Positions 56,780 to 64,000 of a DNA stretch of 64,000 bases are shown here, one piece after another; the stretch's first letter is position 1; every line of letters begins with the position of its first letter. A model generated the notes under the pieces. It ran no database searches, had not been told where the DNA came from, and was given only the letters and a program-made list of their open reading frames with translations. The position numbers and the translations under genes were made by a program. Source of the DNA: Reticulitermes speratus (lineage: Eukaryota > Arthropoda > Insecta > Blattodea > Rhinotermitidae); contig JAJKFL010000007.1 of NCBI GenBank assembly GCA_021186555.1, positions 26,393,677 to 26,457,676 of the forward strand, read 5' to 3'.

Positions 56780-57000
56780 ATCCTAGTACACAACGCTATT
56801 CAGATATTCCCCCAACAGCCCTTACTCTAAGCCAGTTGAAACAAAACCGCTATTTGCGCAAAACGTACTTTTTAATATTATCCTCCCATTTATGTCTCAA
56901 ACTTTGAAGCGTTCTCTTCCCTTCAGATTTTCCAACTGAAATATACCATGCGTATGGTGCCTTCTACATGCCCCGTCCATCTTATTCTCTTTGACTTTAT
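56780..57000 (-). pseudogene. LINE-1 C-terminal relic
   Basis: Minus-strand frames keep GHVEGTIRMVYFSWKI, HKWEDNIKKYVLRK and FNWLRVRAVG in order, with stops and shifts between. These match the [19 protein letters not shown] and [10 protein letters not shown] blocks of better copies. The 3' UTR is not recognised. Confidence 0.6.
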
Positions 57001-60000
57001 CAAGCAAAGTCAAGGTGTCCCCGTACTACGGAAACACGCAGGAGTGTGGATAAACTTCCAAACTCACTAATTTTTTCGTTACAGGGATGTGAGTGGTAAT
57101 TCTGGCACTATGGATGCTCTATCCTCGACGAAAGGCCCGGTGCCTATTAGATAGAAACTAGGCTGGGTCTAAAAAATCTTTGTCCACGCCGAGAATCACA
57201 CCCCTGTTTACAAACACGAATGATGAAGCATCTTACGTAATTCTCCCCACTGACCTCTTAGGTCCCATTATTTTCCTCAGACACTATTCAATCCATTTTA
57301 TTGCCTTCGTTTGACAGAACAAGTACCTTAATGACGTGTATTACCGTGCAGTGTAATAGGTCCTCTTGTGCGCGTTTTGAAAAGACAAATTGTCAGAGCG
57401 AAAAACAAGAAGAATCTAACATGAAACAGTCTTGGCTTCTTTTACGTCAGAACCCCGCATTTTCTGGGAGAGACTGAGGAAAACCACGAAAACGTCCATT
57501 CACATTAGTAAGACTTTGCTGTGATTTCAACAAGAGACATCCTTAACATAAGGAACCGAAGAGATGCAGGCAAGGCTCTATCGTTCTATTAGAGAAATGT
57601 CTATCTAATTTCAATTTAAAATGCAAATAGGGGATTATTACAATGAAATGGGGCTATGTTATGGAAGTTCTACTTGTTCTGTTACTGAATAAATTCAGAT
57701 TAATTTTGTAGTGCCAATTAAATTACACAACTCTAAAAGGTTTCCAGGTATTTGCAATGATTATGTGTTGGCTCTCTGGTAATTGGTTCGATATAAAGTG
57801 AATATAGTAATTCTGTAAGCCTGTTTTCCATGAAAATCGGGACCATCTATGGAGGAAATTGTTACAGAAATGCCAAATGGTATTTTTAAAAGGGCAATAT
57901 TGTTATATTTCGGTCTCTCTGTTTAGAAAATCACGACTGCTGTATAAACAGAATGACCCAATGAAAATGCGTCACATTTAAACTGCTTACTGCTCCGTTT
58001 TTATTGGCCAATTCTATACAAACACTACATCTGACTTTATGTTGTCAATTTGTGTATGCAAATTTTTTGTATATCCTATCCAAGCGACAACACTATTTTA
58101 ATAAGTCTACTGCTCCTGCCAGTGTGAGCTGTTATTATTCCAGGCTTTTCCAGAATGGATTAGATTAAAGAGAATTGCTTTACATAGTGAACGAATACTC
58201 ACTCCAACAGGCAATCGAGATAAATAAAGTTTCACATATATAGTAGAGGACAAAGAATAAAAATACAGTTACTGGGAGAAAAAATGTATCATATTCATAG
58301 TCGAATGGATTTATATGATTGGCGGGTGATTCAAAGCATGTGCCTTTAATTGGCAATAGCAGAAAAGTTTTGGTCTTGCATTTCCATTTTAAAGCGTAAA
58401 AAAGGTAATTTCATACCTTCCAGTACACAGTCTATATATGTATAGTACGGTAAAAGCCAACTTAATCCCCCCACTCTATCGCCAGACCGTCACTCCCAAG
58501 TCTCACATAATAATAATAAGAGAGCAATCGAGTCAATTTAATGAAGCTTTTTCAAGAACATGTCAAATGTAAGGTTGGTTATAAATAATGAATTCTAAAG
58601 AACGTAGATGTGAGCGATAAAATAACCTCATTATTTACCTAGAGAAAAATTTTTTCTCAGGCGCCGTCAGTCTGTGTTCATACAGGTATGAAAACCCTAG
58701 ATTCACAACCATGGAAATGACATGTAAAACTGTATTCTAACCAGCCACGTGTGTGTCACAGGATGGGATGACATAATATTAATGCGCAACTCCACGACTT
58801 TTTAATCGGTCGTTTCTTTATCTTTAGAGCAAATCAAGGGTTAATTTTAGCTACCGGATTTCTGTATTCTAGTTGAGATTTTTCTATTACACCCTCGATG
58901 CTCAACTATTTCTTCAGTCTCAGTTCATAACTTCGCAATAAACACACTATGTCTCAGGTATAAAAACCGGAACTATGGCTCAGCGCTTACCTCACAGAGA
59001 ACATAGTCTCTCTAACTCTCTATTGCAACTCATACATTACGTGAACCTCAACATAACTATCATTTACATAAAAACCCTTCACGGTAAAACACCTTTGTAC
59101 ATACAAAAAAAACATATGCACCTTCATATGGTGTATAGTAATCCCATCATTTACGGGATACAATAGCAAGTAATTTGAGAATACACAAGGATGCGAAATT
59201 TTTGCTTCATTTGAAACAACGGGTTTTTATCTCTAATAAATAAACGCCAAGAAAAATATGGCAAGTAATATCCAAAATAAAGTATTTAAAAAATAGTGTG
59301 CTAACCCTAATTGCAGTTGTTTTAAATTAATTTCCAGAAGGCATAGTATTGTACATGTTACAGTTTTTGTAATATACTCGTATTTGGCTAGCTTCAATTC
59401 ACGTTTGTTTAATTAATAATTCACTGGTTGGAAAATGCGCCGGTGCCCATAGGCAAGTCACATACAGGCCTGTAATTTTGCTGTTATTGTCACTATGGTT
59501 TCCGGCCAAAGGATCTAATTAAAACCACTATGTCCAGCAGTATGGTATTTACTAATAAATTGTGTACACAAAGAGTTAATAACAAGTGCCTGTAAGATAC
59601 ACCACACAAAACCAATTTACGCTGTTTGTAGGTCGCTGAATTTTAGAGTATAGTATCGTGCTGTATTAAAATGAGCTGCTGGCTTTCACGGAGAACCTGC
59701 GACCTAGTCACAAGACATAAATGAAGATGGTGGCATTAAGCTAAATTGGAAGAGCATGCCTACACCTACCTGCTATAAATAATAATGTAAGCTATACAGA
59801 AGGCACTTCTGAAGTTTCAGAAATATCGGCGTAAAACTCAAAGAAAACCAATGACCTCTTCTGGAAGAAACTTCAAACGTTTCAGAGGAACCTACATTTT
59901 CGGGATGCAATAGAAGTTGGAAATTTTGGCTTCGATTGGAAAGACTTCCGACGTATCTGAGGGACCTGCTGTCTACAAATCCATGTCAGCAATTAAGAAG

Positions 60001-60251
60001 AAGACAGTGAGTTCTGTTAGAAAGAAATTACGACTTTCGAATGAAACTGCTGCTTCGAAAATCTTGACAGAATTTGAGATGTAAGCAGTGAGATATGTTG
60101 GAATATATTATAAATTCTTCAGGGTAATATTCTGCCTTCTTATTCAGGTCACAAATAAATATGAAAAGAAATGAAACTTATCACAATATTCAATCCAACA
60201 AAATGCACCATATTATTTCCAAATGTTTTACATTACAGTATGTTGTTGGTC
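57001..60251. other. 3.2 kb with no gene; repeat Q inside
   Basis: Apart from the repeat Q copy at 58890-59080 I see no ORF with a domain, no tRNA-like head and no tandem array. Confidence 0.55.
58890..59080 (+). repeat. Dispersed repeat Q
   Basis: CAACTATTTCTTCAGTCTCAG and TTACCTCACAGAGAACATAG match the copy at 27410-27590, again as two imperfect internal units. Confidence 0.6.
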
Positions 60252-60297
60252 AATCCTACATGTTTCGACCCCCCATGTGATTATCATCAGGGATTCA
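60252..60297 (-). other. Hammerhead-like hairpin with canonical CTGATGA
   Basis: Minus strand: AATCC, CTGATGA, T, a poorly pairing 16-base segment, GAAAC, AT, GTA, GGATT. AATCC and GGATT pair perfectly, and the first conserved box is the exact canonical hammerhead CUGAUGA. Stem II is weak here. Confidence 0.5.
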
Positions 60298-60438
60298 CAA
60301 CAAAGTAAAACTTCACAAAACTGAACTAGCAAACCAAATACACGTTAAAAAGGTATAAAAGTCAATCACTGAAGAAGTAGACTTATTGTGTAATGTATCC
60401 CTGCTATACTATGTTTTGGTGACTGTCTCCGTATGTAT

Positions 60439-61277
60439 GGAAGTACTACTTTTTTTCCTATGGCTCGACAGCCCTATATGGGCCTGGGCCTTCTCGTTTC
60501 GTCGAGGTTTCATGGTCACACACATTTGAGACACACCACAGTCGGTAGGACTTCTCTGGACGAGGGACCAGCTCGTCGCAGAGGCCTCTATCTGACAACA
60601 CACAACACTCACAAGAGACAGACATATATGCCCCAGGTGCGATTTTTTTTTCTGTCCGGGGTTTTTCCCCTTTGATCCATTTTTGTACTGTTTAAATCCT
60701 TTTTCGTCCTTCATGTCACTTTACGTTCCATGCTACCGTCCTTATACAACAAACACAACACAAACATCCATGCCCCCGGTGGGATTTTTTTTTTCCTGTC
60801 CCGTTTTTTTCTTTGATCCATTTTGTACTTTAAATCCCTCTGTCCTTCATGTCACTTTATGTTCGATACTACTGTCCTTATACAACAAACACAACACAAA
60901 CATCCATGCCCCGGTGGGATTTTTTTCCTGTCCCGTTTTTTTCTTTGATCCATTTTGTACTTTAAATCCCTCTGTCCTTCATGTCACTTTATGTTCGATA
61001 CTACTGTCCTTATACAACAAACACAACACAAACATCCATGCCCCCGGTGGGATTTTTTTTTTGTGTCTGGGGTTTTTCCCCTTTGATCCATCTTTGTACT
61101 GTTTAAATCCATTTCGTCCTTCATGTCACTTTACGTTCCATGCTACCGTCCTTACAACAAACACAACACAAACATCCATGCCCCCGGTGGGATTCGAACC
61201 CACAATCCTAATAAGCGAGCGGCCGAAGACCCACGCCTTAGACCGCACGGCCACTGGGATCGGCGGAAGTACTACTT
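60439..61277 (-). mobile_element. tRNA(Leu)-like SINE, family A, four extra modules
   Basis: An exact 13-bp TSD GGAAGTACTACTT (60439-60451 and 61265-61277) brackets an 813-bp minus-strand SINE. The head (61264 down) has GGCCGTGCGGTCTAAGGCG and box B GGGTTCGAATCCC. Four modules follow before the normal body: ATGCCCC landmarks at 60628, 60770, 60906, 61038 and 61178, spaced 142, 136, 132 and 140. Each module has TGTTTGTGTTGTGTTTGTTG, GACATGAAGGAC, GGATCAAA and an A-run. The two middle modules are nearly identical, which suggests duplication within the element. The 204-codon ORF across it is an artefact. Confidence 0.95.
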
Positions 61278-62319
61278 ACTACATGAAAATAAAATAATTT
61301 CTTAGGTACATAGTCTATCAGTGTCACTAACCGAACTACTCCTCCTGTATTTCCGTTGATTGCCACTCTGTGTGTTTACTGCATTTTAAAAACAAAAGAG
61401 ATAAAAATGCTGTTTCTATTTAAGAGGCGTCTACACGATTGAAAAGCAGTATCATTAAAGTCAGTAAAGTTTCAATTGCTGAGCTATGCACAGATAAAAG
61501 CTTTCATATCTGCGTAATATCCATGATACCGGGTTCATACTATTTTAAACACCCCAGAGGATTTGCTTTGAACATATATGTATAGTTCACATCAAATAAA
61601 ATTACATTTTGCCACACATCGTTGAAATAGATCAAACTCTTTGTTTCATTTGGACCAAGACCATATACAGTATCCGATTTATCTTCATTGGACGAAGGGC
61701 AATGCCCGCTGTTTGATTTTCAACCACACGCTACTGCAGTTATGATTTCAGGTTAACTTTTACAGCACAGTGTCCTTAGAATCGATTATTTTTTTTTGGA
61801 CACAGGGCAAAGGGTAATGAGGAAATACAGAATTTGATTGTACTAACATCAATGTAAATTTAATACGCCAAAATAACTAACTTTAAAAATTTTATGGCTG
61901 CTTAATGTTTCGATTCGTAGCGGGATCAGGATTATTTCTTTGCTGCCATTTCCAGACCGCGTCTGCGAGCCTCCTAGCTGAGGGCTCCCTCATTTTCTAT
62001 GTACCTGTAATACCGTAAACTTACATCTGGTGTATATCCCTGAAGATTTTACTTGTAATAGAGATTGAGGTTGTTCGAGAACACGAAGCTGAGATGAATA
62101 TGTAAACCTCAGACTGGCGAAGTAGGAGGAAAATGGACATAATTACACAAAGAAGGGCTTCATAATTCGAACTCATCATAAACTAGTACACTGGGATTAA
62201 ATCAGAGAGGATCTTATGGGCGGAGAATTAGTCATGTACGAATAACATGAGAAAAGCGTAACAAAATTTTAGTCAGAACGAGGCATAAATATTTTCAGAT
62301 ATAACGATTAAAATTGAAG
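61278..62319. other. No recognisable feature
   Basis: No supported gene or repeat. Confidence 0.6.
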
Positions 62320-62500
62320 TAAATCTCAAGGAAATGCACTGCGACAGTTTGTATGGACTAAACTGGCTCGGGACAAGAACAACTGGCGGGCTGTCGACAA
62401 AGAGATAAAGAGACTTTTACTGTTATAAAGTATGAAGATTTGTTAATACCCGCTCAACTGTTAGCTTCTCAACCAAGACTCTCTCTTGTAGGTTCAGCGT
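62320..62500 (+). pseudogene. LINE-1 3' end relic
   Basis: The plus frames keep IKIEVNLKEMHCDSLYGLNW, then in another frame WTKLARDKNNWRAVDKEIKR and a stop at about 62426-62428. A 3' UTR like that of the other copies follows (CTCAACTGTTAGCTTCTCAA, GACTCT). One shift separates the two parts. Confidence 0.65.
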
Positions 62501-63229
62501 AGTTTAAGAATGTTAAAAAATTGTACAGTATCCACCAAGTTTTTCTCCAGTTTTCTATTGTATAAATCGCGATTGTTTTCGTCGGTATGTCTTGGCTTGT
62601 TTCTCCTTTGGATACGAAATATCACTAACATAACACATAACACTAACATTATAAATCTGTATTGAAAAAATAGTTATTATTTTTTCAACAAATTAGATAG
62701 GAACTTTTATGCATATTCTGCAAAATACCAACGTTTAATTCAACCTCCTGAAACACTTACGTTGCCATTGGACACATACAGACAAGACAAATGAACCAAA
62801 CTTTCAAATAACAGATAAAGGCACTTCGTCAAGGACACAGTCCATAGCGCCCTCAGATCATACTGGGTTCTCAACACCCACTTCACTTCTACTAATATTC
62901 CTGTTTCTGCACCACTTCAGTTGTTACAATTGTCACTGCTTATATTTCTGACACCACCACGACACTGTTACTACTATTACTACTGCCACTACCATTACTA
63001 CTTTCGTACTACTACTACAACTAACGCTAATAATAATCTGTACGTAAATTTCTTACAAAAAGTATCCAGCTCAGTCTTGGAGATTTTGAGCTGCAACGTA
63101 CTCGCCTACAACAATTAGTAAGGAATACGGAAAGACCTCAAAAGTCTCGACTTTCTGACTCCATACATGTACGGTTCTAGTACCAGTACCACACTGTGCG
63201 ATAGTGATAAGAAACGTGATTGGTGGAAA
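62501..63229. other. No gene; TAC-rich stretch near 62960-63030
   Basis: A short TAC/TAT-rich microsatellite-like stretch gives a spurious Tyr/Thr frame. Nothing else recognised. Confidence 0.6.
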
Positions 63230-64000
63230 ATATCAATAATAACAATAATGATAATAATGGTAATAATGATGACAACGGTAAGTATAATAATTCAATTAAA
63301 TTCAATTCTAGTTTATTAATGTGCAGATTCAACAGCCGGATGGCCAATTACGGAAACAGCACAACATACAAACACAAATATCAACGAACAATGAACAGGA
63401 CACAAATGTAACAAACACAATCAAAACAAACAAACAAATAAAAAATACTTAAACAATTAATAAGGACACCTTGTAATAATGTAGTACAATAATATAACAT
63501 CTGACTAAGTGTGACAATTTGCCTTCTGAAGACATCCAATTGATTATAAACTTAATTTGCGGCAGTTGCACACCGGCCGGAGCGACAATATAATAATAAT
63601 AATAATAATAATTTTTACTACGAAATGTGACAAGGGTTCAAGGACAATATACCCTCCATTGTGGAGTAATATAATGAAATAAAATTCAATTCTATTTAAG
63701 TGTATACTTAACAGCATTGGGTAATTACGATGACGATGATAAGGCGAAAGCAATTATTTAGGCTATATTAATATTTTTTTTTACTTATTCGGAACAAATT
63801 AGTATTAAATCATTTCTAACGTTAAGTTCTTCCATGGATTTTTTATTGTAAAGTACATAATATCTTCGATTAGACATTTTAACCAACGTTACTGTTCAAG
63901 TATAGACATCTAGGAATTCTATGACATAAGAGATTTACAACTTTAAAAGGTAACTTCTACATAAAAGTAATATCCTACCTTCCATTGCCAAATGCGCTTT
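63230..64000. repeat. AAT-rich microsatellites and a diverged ~60-bp direct repeat
   Basis: AATAAT runs occur at about 63233-63275 and (TAA)n at 63589-63612. After each comes a related segment: AAATTCAATTCTAGTTTATT at about 63299 and AAATTCAATTCTATTTAAGT at about 63681, each continuing to AACAGC and AATTACG. This looks like a diverged direct repeat. The rest to the window end shows no gene. Confidence 0.5.

Noticed and set aside
60683..61297. 204-codon ORF with repeated segments
   Set aside because: It reads antisense across SINE modules. The protein repeats simply mirror the 132-142-bp DNA modules.

Overview
This window looks like intergenic or intronic DNA from a large, repeat-rich insect genome. 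I found no host protein-coding gene, rRNA gene or functional tRNA gene. The best lineage clue is two families of degraded non-LTR retrotransposon (LINE) reverse-transcriptase C-termini together with many tRNA-derived SINEs. From memory these resemble what fills predicted proteins in cockroach and termite (blattodean) genomes, possibly Periplaneta. That assignment is a recollection and was not searched. The sequence is AT-rich, with patchy microsatellites and no operon-like coding layout.

Layout. 0.5-2.6 kb: two inverted-repeat elements carrying a hammerhead-ribozyme-like hairpin in each arm (one with a 10-copy 34-bp tandem array at its centre), then a SINE with perfect target-site duplications (TSDs). 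3.4-9 kb: two leucine-tRNA-like SINEs, a second SINE family, a perfect 25-bp hairpin and another inverted-repeat element. 9.7-10.5 kb: a hAT-like miniature element and a CAGT-rich minisatellite. 12-21 kb: scattered SINEs and hairpins. 21.4 kb and 53.4 kb: two copies of a 0.5-kb dispersed repeat. 23.5-24.8 kb: a 44-bp satellite of about 29 units. 24.9-28.8 kb: a SINE cluster. 29.9-31.8 kb: three LINE pseudogene fragments. 32.6 kb: a SINE abutting a pogo/Tigger-like miniature inverted-repeat element (MITE), with two more MITE copies at 45.0 and 47.4 kb. 35.6-36.3 kb: a (CATA)n block. 36.3-43.0 kb: sequence with no recognisable feature. 43-63 kb: more SINEs, five LINE 3' ends, a nested LINE insertion at 54 kb, and an 813-bp SINE with four internal modules at 60.5 kb.

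The strongest candidate for something unusual is the recurrent hairpin. It has CTGANGA, one extra base, a variable but paired stem, then GAAAC followed by a short palindrome (ACATGT or ACGT). It appears in about 17 places on both strands. In the best copies the flanks also pair (TGTCC with GGACA; AATCC with GGATT) and a GUA or GUC triplet sits exactly where a minimal type-I hammerhead would cleave. It repeatedly occupies both arms of inverted-repeat elements. The second candidate is stepwise expansion of a 125-143-bp module inside the commonest SINE family (0, 1, 2 and 4 copies in this window).

All functional statements come from reading the sequence. No alignment, folding or database search was run. 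Short ORFs in the window are treated as chance unless stated.
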